Shown here: in pieces, positions 33,647-44,954 of the stretch
Numbering within the stretch: the stretch's first letter is position 1
Layout of the letters: the number at the start of each line of letters is the position of its first letter
DNA from: Parascedosporium putredinis
Taxonomy: Eukaryota; Ascomycota; Sordariomycetes; Microascales; Microascaceae
DNA length: 64,000 bases
Direction: 5' to 3'
NCBI GenBank assembly: GCA_949357655.1
Contig: CASHTG010000011.1
Location: 310,001-374,000 of the forward strand
Program-made: the position numbers and the translations under genes
The notes under the pieces: model-generated
Database searches by the model: none
Seen by the model: the letters and a program-made list of their open reading frames with translations, nothing else
What the model was told of the DNA's origin: nothing

Positions 33647-35722
33647 TCAAAGGGTATATCGGAAGAAGGGGCTCTTATCACCCAGGTCCAGAAGCTCCTG
33701 CTCCGTGTACCGCGCCCTCACACCCTCCTCACCAATCTCCGCCAACAACTCGTCGCGGAGCTTGTTCTCGCGCGCGTACGAGATGCGCAGCGCAATGGCC
33801 GCCAGGATACCCACGCCCAACATGGTGAGCGAAACGCCGTACCCGGTATGGTAGACGGGCGCCTCGCGCGACAGGTAAATGTTGGAGCCCATGAGGCCGC
33901 CCATGTTGCCGACGCTGATGAGCAGGGCGAGACCGACGGCGCGCTTGGACGAGGGCGACAGGTTGTTGGCCAGCCAGCTGATCATGGGCGGGAAACCGCC
34001 GTAGAGACCGCCGGCGACGGGGAAGAGGAAGGCGTACGTCACACCGGGGTATTTGGGGTGGGGATGACGAGCTGCGCGATGAAGCCGCATACCGCGATCG
34101 AGTACGAGCCTACGATGAAAGCCCAGCGGACCTTGATGCGATCCGACCAAAACGCTACCACGAGCACCATGACGACGCCAAAGGCGTACACGGGGATCGT
34201 CATCAGCTGCGCGTTGGCGGAACTGTAGCCGAGATCCTTGACGACGGTGGGTGCGGTGGCGGTGAAACTAACATTGGCCAAAGGCGTCAGCGGTGAAAAC
34301 GTAGAGCAGCGCCGGGAAAAAGACGTTTAAAAAGAAACGACCCTAGAGGCATGGACGAGGCCGGGAGACTTGGGGGAAAAAAAGGGTGAGGGGATACATA
34401 CCCGTAAACGCCCACGCTGTTGCCCCAGTAGACGAGGATCATCACCCACGCCTTCCACTCACTCAACCCCGCCTTGATCTGTGCCCACGAAATCTTGTCA
34501 TTGTTGGTAACCTGGCCCTGGTCCGATCCCGTTTCGCCCGCCACGCGGTCGACGATGAACTTGCGCTCGCGCGGGGTCAGGAACCCGGCCGTCTCGGGGC
34601 TATCGGCAAGGCAAAAGTAGACGACGACGGAGCAGAGCACGGGGACGAGGCCCTCGAGAATGAAAATCCTGTAAAATGGGGAGAAATTGATTTTCGCAAT
34701 TAGTAATGAAACAAACAAGGGACTGCGGGTTTCCTATAGGAGGGGAAGGGTTACCATTGCCAAGCGGTGCGACCACCGATACCCGCCATCTTCTCGATAG
34801 CAAAGGCCAACAGACCGGAAAAGGCGCCGGACATGGAAGCCGCGGCGTAAAAGATACCCAGACGACGCTGGTACTCGTAGCGCTTGTACCAAATAGTCAA
34901 CAAATAACTCGCGGCGGGGAAAAAGCCGGCCTATTTTGTGTCATGTTAGCCGCTTGTAATCGCTCCCTCGTTTCGGTTGCCTCAGCTGTTCCGTAAAGTC
35001 TTGGTGTAACCTACCTCTGCAAGTCCGAGGAAGAAGCGACCGGCTAGCAATCCGCTATAGCTGTTTACAAGACCCATGAGCCTATTCGCTACGTTAGCCG
35101 CCGAAACAAGGTTGGAGCGCGAGAGATGAACCCGATAGTAAACAGGGGTCTTCAACTCCGAACTCTTGGCATTCTACGAAACGAAGGCACTCACGTCATG
35201 ACGGTTCCCCAGCACAGTAGGATGATGGAAATCCAAAGCGAGGGCCTCATCATCTTGAGAAGGATATTGCTGGGAACCTCGAACAGCGTGTACGGGACGA
35301 AGAATAGCGTGACGGCGGTGTTGTACTGCATTCCCTTCATGTCGAGATCATCCGTGAGACCCGCGACCTTGGCGTTTCCGACTGTAGACGCCAACTAGTT
35401 AGCAACTCTTGCCCGTTTACAAACTGTTGGCACTAAAACGAGAAGCACCAGCGGGGCTGGGCAATGACTTGGTGGACTTACTGTTGGATCTGTCGATAAA
35501 AGACACGAGGTAGAGGAACGATAGCAGCGGCAGCAATGCCCAGTCAACCTTTCGGAGGAGTTTCTTCTCTTCCTCGGGCGAGAAGCCGTCGACCGCTCCT
35601 TGTTCTTGGTCTTGGTGCAGGACGGTGCCCTCGATGCTCGAGTTGTCAGCCTGCATCTTTTCCTTGATGTGGCCGCCGCCGTCGTTGTTCGTCTCGCGAG
35701 ATGTCGTTATAGGATCGGCCAT
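33647..35722 (-). CDS. MFS transporter, DAL5/anion:cation symporter type
   Basis: This is a plasma-membrane permease of the fungal anion:cation symporter group (allantoate, nicotinate and similar organic anions). Exons are 35722-35482, 35381-35195, 35081-35015, 34930-34755, 34668-34402 and 34267-33647, with all phases matching. One base is missing at 34060-34063 (coding ATCCCCAC), which gives 519 aa. Family marks are VDWALLPLLSFLYLVSFIDRSNIGNA in helix 1, LFFVPYTLFEVPSNI in helix 2, GRFFLGLAEAGFFPAASYLL, the IFILEGL loop of helix 6, TAPTVVKDLGYSSANAQLMTIP and GNMGGLMGSNIY. Twelve helices can be counted. The hydrophilic N-terminus is acidic. The substrate cannot be fixed from sequence. A (GA)n tract lies just upstream. 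Confidence 0.93.
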
Positions 35723-37237
35723 CTTGTCTAGCAGTTATTCTTCTCGCAGTCAATGGAAATAGGACGAGAGGCAGAGTAAGTGAGAGAGAGAGAGAGAGAG
35801 AGAGAGAGCGATGAGGATGATGGAACCGAGTCCAAGATCGACGTGATTTGATCCGGACCCGTGGGAGCTTGATATATGTCGCGAGTGTTATCTGCGAGTT
35901 GGCAAGAGAGGAGCTCTCCGTCTTCCAAGTCCGTGTTGGGAAATTTGCCTTGGTTACCTTGATGCGGCTTAGTTCGGCAGACCACATGTGCAGGTTACCC
36001 CGGACCCGCGTTACACTTTGCGGGGGAGGGGATGATTAGCTGTCGAGACCGTGCCAAAAGAGACCGATTGTGGAGTCTACCAGCGCGGGGAAGCTTCAAT
36101 CTTCGTTCAGCGTGAGGGGGCAACGCCCGCGATAGAGCTGCGCTGTCCAAAGAGCGTCGAGGATTCAAGGGGGCCAAGACTTGAAAATCCGGGGAATGGA
36201 TGGGCAAAGTTCTCCACTCCTCCAGGATATCCTTGCTATGTGTGACGTCGTACACCTATTTCCGGGATGATTCCGAGGCAAAAATGGGTGCAACTTTTCC
36301 AGGTTTCCGTCGGCCGGCGGAAACGCCAACGAGGTGGCCGGCGGTGGTTGGACGGGAGGAGGGCGGGCAGGGAGGGGAAGGGGGGACCTGGTACTCGGAA
36401 TAAGCTGATGGAAAACAACTTTGGAAGCTTGGTAAGAACCTAACTAGAGTCCCTTTCGTCTTTCTTTTGGTGGCGCGGGGTGCTTGTGTCCACGACAAGG
36501 CAGCTAGCTAGTTTTGAACTTTAGAGAGTAGCGGGCGGCCCAAACCTAGGTTTGCCAAGGTGCGCTTCTTCGCGCCTCATGGTCCATACCACCACGGATA
36601 GATATAGTAAGAAACGCTTACAATACAATGGTAGCAACTGGAGATACGAGTCATGGTCTATATTTCATGCTATCCTCTGAGCACGGAAAAAGGAAATAGA
36701 AGACAGGAATCAACCAAGACAATAACAGAAACGCAATAAAATAGCAAAGAAAAAGGCGGGAGCGTTGAGGATGCTGCAGCCAACGCACAGGCCGAGAGCT
36801 GAGCGAGATAAGCGAGACGATGGAACCTAGGTCCAAGATCCCTAACAACATCAACAGTAATCTTCCCATGACTTTTTCAACCCGACCAGTGTCTTACTCT
36901 CCCATGTTGATAATCGCGATGAAAGGAAGCTCCCACGGTCTAGTCCCTTTGGCGTAAAGACGATGACTATTTCCACTGGCTCCCTTCAATTAGGCATTAT
37001 CTCGGGATTTCCATTTCTACTAGCAGCTACGCTACCCACCCGGCCCTTACGATTTCCCTCTTTACAACTTTGATCCGACTCCTCCTTGGAACAATTAGGC
37101 GTTCTCCGAAATTGTAATCGAATCCCTTCCCCTTTTGCTCTCTTGCCCTTTTTTGCCAACGCTAAAAGACCTGGCGGATGCACCGGGGGCCTCCACATTT
37201 CCATCCACGCGCTTCCCACCATTTGTCCGGATACGGC
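35723..37237. other. Intergenic region, promoter of the MFS gene
   Basis: No gene is seen. The notable element is the (GA)n tract at 35781-35808, which reads (CT)n on the strand of the transporter and probably lies in its leader or core promoter. Confidence 0.6.
35781..35808. repeat. (GA)n microsatellite in the MFS gene 5' region
   Basis: A pure GA tract of about 28 bases lies 60-85 bases upstream of the MFS start codon. CT-rich leaders are common in fungal genes. Length polymorphism here would be easy to score. Confidence 0.85.
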
Positions 37238-39696
37238 TTAGAGCTTAGCACCAATCTCCGCATTCAAGCGCGCATCGTCGGCGAATTGGTAATAGAAGGC
37301 CAGGCTCCCGGATTGGCCAGCGTGCCAGACGGGGTGATTTTTTGCCCCGAGACGATCTGCTTGACCGGCAGCTCGACCTTTTTCATGTTTACGGTTGTCT
37401 GTGCGTGGCATGGCCATGTTAGCGTTCATGTTATTATTCTTCTTCTTTTGTTCCTTTCTGTCGCAGATGGCTGCCGCCACCACCACCGGAAAATGCAATG
37501 CGAAAGAAAAAAGGAGGGAACGCCACTTCCACCGGAAGGAAGCGCAGAGGAAAAGGGAGGACGAGAAAAAAGTGGGGCCAATACACAAAACAAGCCGGGG
37601 GCACAAGGAAACCGGGGGATATGGAGGAGCCGGTGGCACATTGCTAGAGAGTTCGAGAGATATAAGCATAAACCAACGTACCGGGATTTCAGGGGTCTCA
37701 AAAACGTATGCAGGAACGTGGCGGGGGCTGAGGTCCTTCCGAATGGCCTGCTTGATATCCGCCGCCAGGGCCTTGGTAAACCGGTGGCCCTCCTTCATGA
37801 GCAGGAAGAGCAGGACCCTCTCGTCGCTGTCCTGGGGCCTCCTCTGGCCCACGCACACGCTGTCGGCGACGCGGTCGGCGAAGTGGGCGTTGACGACGTT
37901 GTAGATCTCGGCGGACCCGAAGCGCACGCCGCTGGGGTTGAGGACGCCGTCGCTGCGGCCGAGGAAGTTGACCTGGCGGGTGACGGGGTGGACCTGGATG
38001 AAGTCGCCGTGGGTCCAGATGCCGGGGAAGCGCTCAAAGTAGCTGGAGCGGTACTTGGCGGCGGCGCCCTCGCCGAAGAAGCTCACGGGCATGGTGGGGA
38101 AGGCTTGGACGCAGACGAGCTCGCCGGGCTCGCCGTCGGGCATGCGGGCGCCCTCGGGGCTGAAGACCTGAACGTCCATGCCCAGGGACATGTGCTGGCA
38201 GCCGCCGGCGTGCAGGGGCATGAGGGGTTCTGCATGGTGAAGCAGGCGGCGATGTCGGTGCCGCCCGAGATGTTGCCGAGGTGGGTGTGGGCGGGGAAGC
38301 CAACATCATAAAACCAGTGGAAGAGGGCTTCGGGGAGGACCATGCCGGTGCTGACGACGACGGCGAGGGCGCTCAGGTCGTAGTCGTCGCGCGGGGCGAT
38401 CTTCTCGCGGCGCAGCTCCTCGAGGTAGCGCGGGGAGATGCCGAGGTGGGTGACGCGCAGGTCGTGCACGAGGCGCAGGAGCACGCGCGCGTCGGGGACG
38501 AAGGGGCTGCCGTCGTAGAGGACGGGGTGGGCGCCGAGGATGAGGGCGGAGGGTACCTGCATGTACATGATCCAGCCGGTGGTGGTGTACTGCAGCTTCA
38601 CGCTCGTCTCGTCGACGCAGTGGTGCAGGCGGCCTTCTTTGTGCGCGTTCATGACGAGGCCGCCGACCGCGTGTACGATGCACTTGGGGGACCGGTCGTG
38701 CCGGACGAGAAGACGATGAGGGCTGGGTCGGAAAAGGCGCATTCGGTAAAGGTGAGCTCTCTTTCCGAGGATGGTGCCGCCGCGCGGATAAAGTTGGCCC
38801 ACGTTTCGCACCCGGCGAGGAGGAGACGTCGTTGGGCCGGCCGGGGAAGCGAGCCTGGGCGATGACGCTGCGGAATTCGGGCACGGCGCGCAGGCCGGCA
38901 ATGGTCTCCTTGATCTTGGGCCGGAGGTCAATGGTCTTGCCGTTGTAGACGGCCCAGTCGTCGAAGAAGACGTAAGTGGGGCGGATCTGGAGCAGGCGGT
39001 CGAGGATGCCCTTGATGCCCATGTCGGCGCTGCTGGAGCTGAAGAGCGCGCCGAGCGAGGCCGTGGCGAGGAACACGACGAGCGTGTCGATCGAGTTGCT
39101 GGCCACCAGGGCGACGCGGTCCCCTTTCGCACGCCGCGCGCGCGCGCCGCCAGCTCGGCCACGCGGGCGCGCAGCTCGCCCCACGTCACGCGGCGCTGGG
39201 GTTCCAGGCTGCCGCCCTCGCGCACCTCGGTCAGGGCGACGCGGTCGTCCTCCTTGTGGCGCTTGGTGGGGCGGCCGGCCTCGTCGCCGGAAAAGAGGAC
39301 ATTTTGGGCGTAGTTGAGCTTCACGCCGGGGAACCACTTGGGGTTGGTCTCGACGCTGGCGGACTCGTCGACGACGTGGGCGGGGAGGTGGCCGTGCCAC
39401 ACGATGGGGAACTGCGTAAAGGTGAAGCGCCAAAAGTCGGAGCGGTTGGCGATGGAGTAGGCGTGTAGAGCCTCGAAGTCCTGCGCGGCGGGTGGGGAAG
39501 CCAAGGTGAGCCATTGAGCCGAACTGGGCATTCCTCCACACAGAGATTGGAGGGGCAGGGAAAGAAGAGAAAAAGAAAAAAACTATACCTTGAAGTGAAG
39601 ACCCGTTTGGCGCTCGAGATTGGTTTTGAACTTGAACATGGCCGTCGTCTCCGGAGCGGGATGCTCCCAGAGCTTGCGCGGGATATCGAAACTCAT
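37238..39696 (-). CDS. Acetoacetyl-CoA synthetase
   Basis: This ANL-superfamily ligase activates acetoacetate with ATP and CoA, feeding ketone-body carbon into sterol and lipid synthesis or catabolism. Exons are 39696-39589, 39480-37682 and 37398-37238, with introns of 108 and 283 nt. With five bridged slips the product is 690 aa, the usual size. Marks are PRKLWEHP, FTQFPIVWHGH, NPKWFPGVKLNYAQN, VSVxxSNSI-type A2 strand, the AMP-binding loop FSSGTTGPPKCIVHAVGG, TTTGWIMYMQ, HLGNISGGTDI, WTHGDF and GRSDGVLNPSGVRFGSAEIY, ending near VELPVKQIVSG. Slips lie at about 37307, 38224-38227, 38686-38690, 38826 and 39121-39124. The extreme C-terminus reads AKL, which fits the PTS1 consensus, so peroxisomal delivery is possible although this enzyme is usually cytosolic. 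Confidence 0.93.
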
Positions 39697-41222
39697 GGTT
39701 GCGTTTGCTGTGTCTGTGTGCGTAGATGGGATGAAGCCGAAAATGTGCGGTTACCGGACCAGGAGTGGCTCAATTTTTGGTGGTCGTGTATGTCGATGTG
39801 TGTTTGGTCGGTCTTGGCCTTCACCCTTCCTTGACGATGAACTCGGCACTAATTGAATCGCGCCGTTTCTTTGCGCAGCTGCGTGGGAGGAATGCTGCGA
39901 GCCTGTATTCGTCTTCTCCAGCAGTGGTAGATTACCCGCGGTTTCTCGCACTCTCTGCTCTCGAGTGTAAAATGTTCTAGAAGCAAGAAAAATTGGCAAC
40001 AAGATCCAAAAGGGAAAACGGGAGGGAAGTACAAAAGAAGCCGTCAAAACATTTAAAAAGAGTCACAGCACGCCTTCGTCTCCGACTTTTTCAAAATGGG
40101 GGCATTTATTCGCTTTACTCGTTCGCTCCTGCGGAGAATTTCGTGGTACCCGGTTCGTCCCCCAAATTCGGCCCCCGCATCCCACCTCGCCTTGCCCAGA
40201 TCTCTCCGTTTCCCCCAAGAGGGGCAAACACCAAAAACTTACCTCGGTCACAGGGGCGTCGAGGCCGACCCTTATCTCCAGCGGTTAGTCTCCAGTCTCC
40301 GGTGCCGGGGAGCGGAGACTGTGGAGCGAACCAAGTGGGCAGAAACACGACACTGGACAAAAAGTCGGGGCGGGGCAGCTGCAAACAGCGCTGGGGCGCA
40401 CACACGCTGCTATGCGTCCCGGACAATTCGCCCTGGACCTGGCCGCGATTCGTCCTGACTAATCCTGCACTGGTTTTACCCCTTTGGGGCATGCCGAAGC
40501 GAAGCAGCAAGAGCACTGGCTAATAAACCCATTCGTTCCATTCCAATTGATCTCCCCGTTGAACCCTGGACTTGGACGGTGGATGTCGGCAACAGAGAGT
40601 GGACGCCAGCGTGTGGCTCTTCCCCGCAATACGACGCCATCGACCCCAGGTTCTTTTTTGACCCTAACGTTGAAGCAGTGGAGAATAGCTCCTAGTCACC
40701 ACAGCCCCTTGCGAAAGAGCTCCTCGGTTCGGAGACAACGGAGCCACAGGCCGCTGGTCAACCCGAAGTCATTGTTAGCTACTGTCGCTACATGTCCCCC
40801 TTCACCCTTGGAACCCTTGGATTTACGGATATACAAGCTTTTATCTTGTTCAAAGTAGCAGCCAACCCCACTCTGTCCTGACTTCTAGCCTAGCATTCGT
40901 GCGACGATGGTTGACTTAAGTGGAGAATTGAAGCTGGCTTTGACATCTCAGGACGTTGATCGGACGGCATGAAGTTGGCTACTGGATATATAGGGTTGAG
41001 AAATGAGCTTTTGCAACTCTTACAATCACATAATTATATGCACGGAATAATTTAAGAAGATATTCTAATTGTCTTGGGATGAAGTGAATTATGCGCGAGA
41101 TATGTTCAACACGCATTCTTTTTAAACAAAAGGTAATGTACAGGACGCCATATTCTATTTTTTATTTTTTTCATTTTCTTTTCCCTCTGGAAAGACTTTC
41201 AAGCCTATTCCAAGAGTTCTTC
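39697..41222. other. Intergenic region upstream of acetoacetyl-CoA synthetase
   Basis: No open frame here looks like a protein. No repeat or RNA gene was recognised. Confidence 0.6.
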
Positions 41223-42100
41223 TTACGCGGTATCCAACACAATGATTTCCGCATCCGCGTCTCCTATGCTCTCAATCGCGAGCTTGTCCCCGGCATTCAC
41301 CGCCTCGACAAACGCGCCATCACCCTCGGACAGTTCGGCATCTTCCCTACCGTCTATCCTAATCTTGGCCGCGCCCTTCTTCGTCGCGGGCAGATGCACA
41401 AACACCTTTCTCTTCTTGGTCTCGGTGGCATCCCCGCCCACCGTCCAGATAAAGGTCTTGCCGGGCTCGGCAATGCCGGCCGCCATGACGAAGTCGGCGT
41501 GGATGGGAATGGTTTCGGGGATCAAGGGCACGGCCTCCGTCTCCTCCTTGGCGCTGGCGTCGGGACCGGCCTTGAGCGGGCTGAGGATGGGCACGAAACC
41601 CTGCCTCTTGGCCGCCTCGTCAAAGGTGCGCGTGTGATACGCGGGAGGAAGACCCTTCTTCCAGGGCAGGGCCCAGATTTGGAGGAAGTGCGCCGTGTCC
41701 GACTTGTGCTCGTTAAACTCGGAGTGCGCGATGCCCGTGCCGCCCGTGGTGAACTGCACGTCGCCCCGCCTCATCCGGGAGAACTGGTCCGACTCGCCGC
41801 CCTCGGCGCCCTTGGTGAGCATGGAGTCGCGGTGCGTCAGCTCGCCGCTCAGGATGTAGCTAAAGATTTCGAAATCCCGGTGCGGGTGCGTGGGGAACCC
41901 GGAGTTGGCCTTCACCCTGTCCTCGTTGAGGACGCGGAGGGAGCCAAAGTGCGTGTACCGCGGATCGTACCAGTTGGCAAACGAGAAGCTGTGGTAGGTG
42001 TTGAGCCAGCCATGGTCGGCGTGGCCCCGGCTCGCGGACCGGTGGGGGAGATTTTGGCGTGGGTGAGGTGCTTGGCCATGTTCTTGGCTGTGTTGATCAT
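41223..42100 (-). CDS. Pirin-family protein (YhhW-like bicupin)
   Basis: This is a bicupin of the pirin family. Members bind Fe(II) and act as quercetinases or redox-linked cofactors. The N-terminal metal site is intact: THPHRDFE supplies two His, and HSEFN supplies the third His and the Glu. Other conserved parts are GHADHGWLNTYHSFSFANWYDP, FGSLRVLNEDRV, FSYILSGELTHRDSM, RRGDVQFTTGGTGIAHSEF and a C-terminal cupin ending in EIIVLDTA. One base is missing at 42044-42048 (a run of five G on the plus strand). Bridging gives 292 aa from the ATG at 42100. A second in-frame ATG at 42079 is an equally good start. A mitochondrial presequence is not obvious, and cytosolic or nuclear location is likely. 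Confidence 0.9.
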
Positions 42101-43611
42101 GTGGGAGGCGAGAGGCGTTTCGCTAGATAAAGGCGATGTCTCTGGGATGGAATGTTGTTTGTCAAAGAGTCTCTTGAGTCTTCTTTGATCTAGATGATCT
42201 TTGTTTGTTTTGAATGTGTGATGATTTCTTTTTCTGAAATTTCCGAGATCGAGGGTAAGGATCAAATCGGGGGTCTTATATATTCAGATCGCCCTCCCGG
42301 GAATCATCAGGATGCCTCGACCTGATTCGACATGATTGGCGAATGCTCCGTAACTCCTCAGTCAGGGTCGGTCTCAATGGCGGGCGAACCTCAGCAAATC
42401 ACAACTTACATAATGATTCAAAATTCCAGTGTAAGCACCTTGACAACAGCTGCCCCACTTTGGAGAAAAGTTTGACCCCGTTTGGTGAGTTGACGCTGCA
42501 TCAGCCATGACAATGCACCTCGAGAGAGATCCACCAGGCTTCTCATTGGTCCAAAATAGAAGCGTGAAGACGTGGTTATGTAACCACCGAGAGATGTTGG
42601 TCATGAGGGTCATTGGAATGTAAAGTACCCCTCACCCAATTGGTGCGCAAAGTGACTTGGATCAGTGGTTTCTGCTTCAAAGAGCTGATTCAAACCATCA
42701 CGTCATCTCCTTGTTCACCTTTTCTGTCCGAATTTCCCACTAGTTTATTCAGCCGTTTGCAATGGTTGGCCAACATTCAGTAAAGGTTTAGACAACCCGC
42801 TATTGGGGGAGCCGCTCTGTCTCCAGACATGCTCGTGGTTGACCCATACTAGCGGTATCTCTCCTTGAAGCGTGCAAGGTTGCCCCTGGCAGGGGACCTT
42901 CCGAGGAATTCCAGAATAGTCGCTCGAGCACCTCCGTACCTGTCTAATGACTAGAATATTGAGTCTTGGCGGAATTGGATAACAGTCATGGCATTAGTCC
43001 CTTGCATTTGACCTTGGTCTCTTGCGCGGATCTACCCGACCCGGCTCCCGTCCAGTTCGGGCAGGTCCCGAGTAGGATATTAAACCACGTGGGATATTCC
43101 GCCACTCAGTACTACCAAGTAGGCATCCATCTGGATGGCATATACGCACATAGGGAGCAGAGACATTGGCAATGATATCTGAAGGTTAGGAATGTCCGGG
43201 TACACGTTCCTTTACGCGTTCGTGTATATACTGAGAATCTTGCTTGTCCAGGTATAATAATATCAACTATAAACAAAAGAAAGGCGGTAGAAAGTGAATA
43301 TAAACATTAAAGCCCGGTGACCCAACCCGGTATATCAAGCAGAACCCCCACCAACGCCGGGACCAGACGCCGCCCAATTATCACAGAAGCTCCACCAAAA
43401 ACCTCCTGTCCTCACCTGTCTGCTCATCCCTCTTCCACCTCCGCTTCGCAAATGCATACGTTCCATTCATACAAAAAAGGGGGATTGTTCCATGTCATGT
43501 TGTGGCTCGCACCATTGTCTTCATGTTTTGTTGTTGTTTTTGTTTTCTTTTGTTTTCCACCGGCATCTCCTGCCCTCGTCTCTTGGTAAAGGTTTTATTC
43601 CAGTACCCTGA
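42101..43611. other. Intergenic region
   Basis: I see no gene. Short frames do not extend and carry no motif. The sequence is of lower GC content than the coding regions. Confidence 0.6.
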
Positions 43612-44954
43612 TCACACCCTCTCAGGTCCAGTAAACTCTGGCTCATTCTTGACGAGGACAAATTTGGCGCCACCGGAGCGGAGCATCTCCTCTTGCGACT
43701 CGCTCGTGGCCGGGCAACGCTGGGCGTGGATATGGGCGGGAGCCGGCGGGGCCCTGTCGCTAGAAAGGGAGCTGAGGACGACGCTGCCCTTGCGGTGAAT
43801 GCGGTTGCTGCCGCCGGCGTTGTTGTGGGAGCCGGTGCGGGTGCGCCTGGTTGCGCGGTTCGTGATGAGGATCTTGAGGGGTGGGAGGCTTCCGACAATG
43901 ACGGCTAATGGGGAAAAAGAAAAATTTGTTAGTCGGGTGAACAGTAAAAGCGTGACGAGACAACGATGTAGGTTTTGAAACTAGACATGGGTACTGCCAG
44001 AGGTATCAAGTCACTTACATATCGTGGCGGCGAGGGTGGACCAAATCATGAGGAGGGTAAGGTTGACAAAGTACTGAGGTACGAGGACCTGCTTGGCGCG
44101 GATGATGGAGAAGGCAATCATGACGAAGCAGAGACTGAAGACACAGACGAGGCCGGCTTTCTGCTTGATGCTGATTTGCTTAATGTTGAGGATGAGCTTG
44201 AGGGGCATGGCCATGACTGGGTGGAGCAAAGTAGTCTTGTTAGCATATAAAGGTTTGTAATATGTCTATACCACACGCCATGTACAACAAGATCGCAAAG
44301 AGAACCCGAAAAATGGCCGATTTGTGTATGCAGCGGGCAGGAAATGCAACGGGATAAAAACTCACTGCAAAGGTCGGTAAAGACGTCGACGGCGGTGGAA
44401 AAGTAGATGCTCAGGTTGGACGCCCACACCTGATCCGGCCCCGCGCAGCCCGCGAACCGGAAAAACTTGTCGACGGAGCCGCACGAGAGGCAGAGGGTGG
44501 TGACGCAGCCGGCATAGCCGACGACGGAGAAGGCGGCGAGGACGTACCAGACCTTGCGGTAGTGGGGCAGCTCGACGAAGAGCTTGAAGTAGAGGGCGAG
44601 AAAGCCAGCCTTGACGAACCAGAGGACGGTCCAGAAGAGGATGATGATGGCGAACTCGTACTTGAGGTACTCTTCGGTCTGGGACATGAGCTCGGTGGAG
44701 ATGGAGATGCGGCCGGCGATGACGGCGGTGATGTGGTAGAGGCTGTCGAGCTGGACGGTCTCGAGCGTGCACAGCGTCAGCAGGGCGGCGAGCGCGAGGA
44801 AGATGAAGTAGTCGTCGACGGTGAGGCGGGTGGCGATCTTGAAGCGCACGACGGTGCGGAGGATGACGAAGAGCAGCGCGGCGCTGAAGCAGGTCCATAC
44901 GAGGGCGAGGAGGGAGTGATGGGGGACGGTCCCCACGTCGTTGAGGACGACCAT
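43612..44954 (-). CDS. Rhodopsin-like (PTH11/SAT4-type) integral membrane protein
   Basis: This is a second seven-helix fungal rhodopsin-domain protein, without an N-terminal CFEM domain. Exons are 44954-44366, 44216-44019 and 43904-43612, with introns of 149 and 114 nt. It is 359 aa with no frame lesion. Helix 1 is SLLALVWTCFSAALLFVILRTVVRF, followed by the diagnostic TVDDYFIFLALAALL. Further helices include EFAIIILFWTVLWFVKAGFLALYF and WYVLAAFSVVGYAGCVTTL, an extracellular Cys pair (LSCGSVDKFFRFAGCAG), DVFTDLCIMAMPL and AGLVCVFSLCFVMIAFSIIRA. The tail is hydrophilic, Arg/Ser-rich and ends acidic. It shares only family-level features with the protein at 8.1-9.6 kb, so the two are not a recent duplication. 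The ligand is unknown. Confidence 0.88.

Noticed and set aside
8141..44954. The two rhodopsin-like genes as a recent duplication
   Set aside because: Intron positions, loops and tails differ, and only family-level residues such as the DDY motif are shared.
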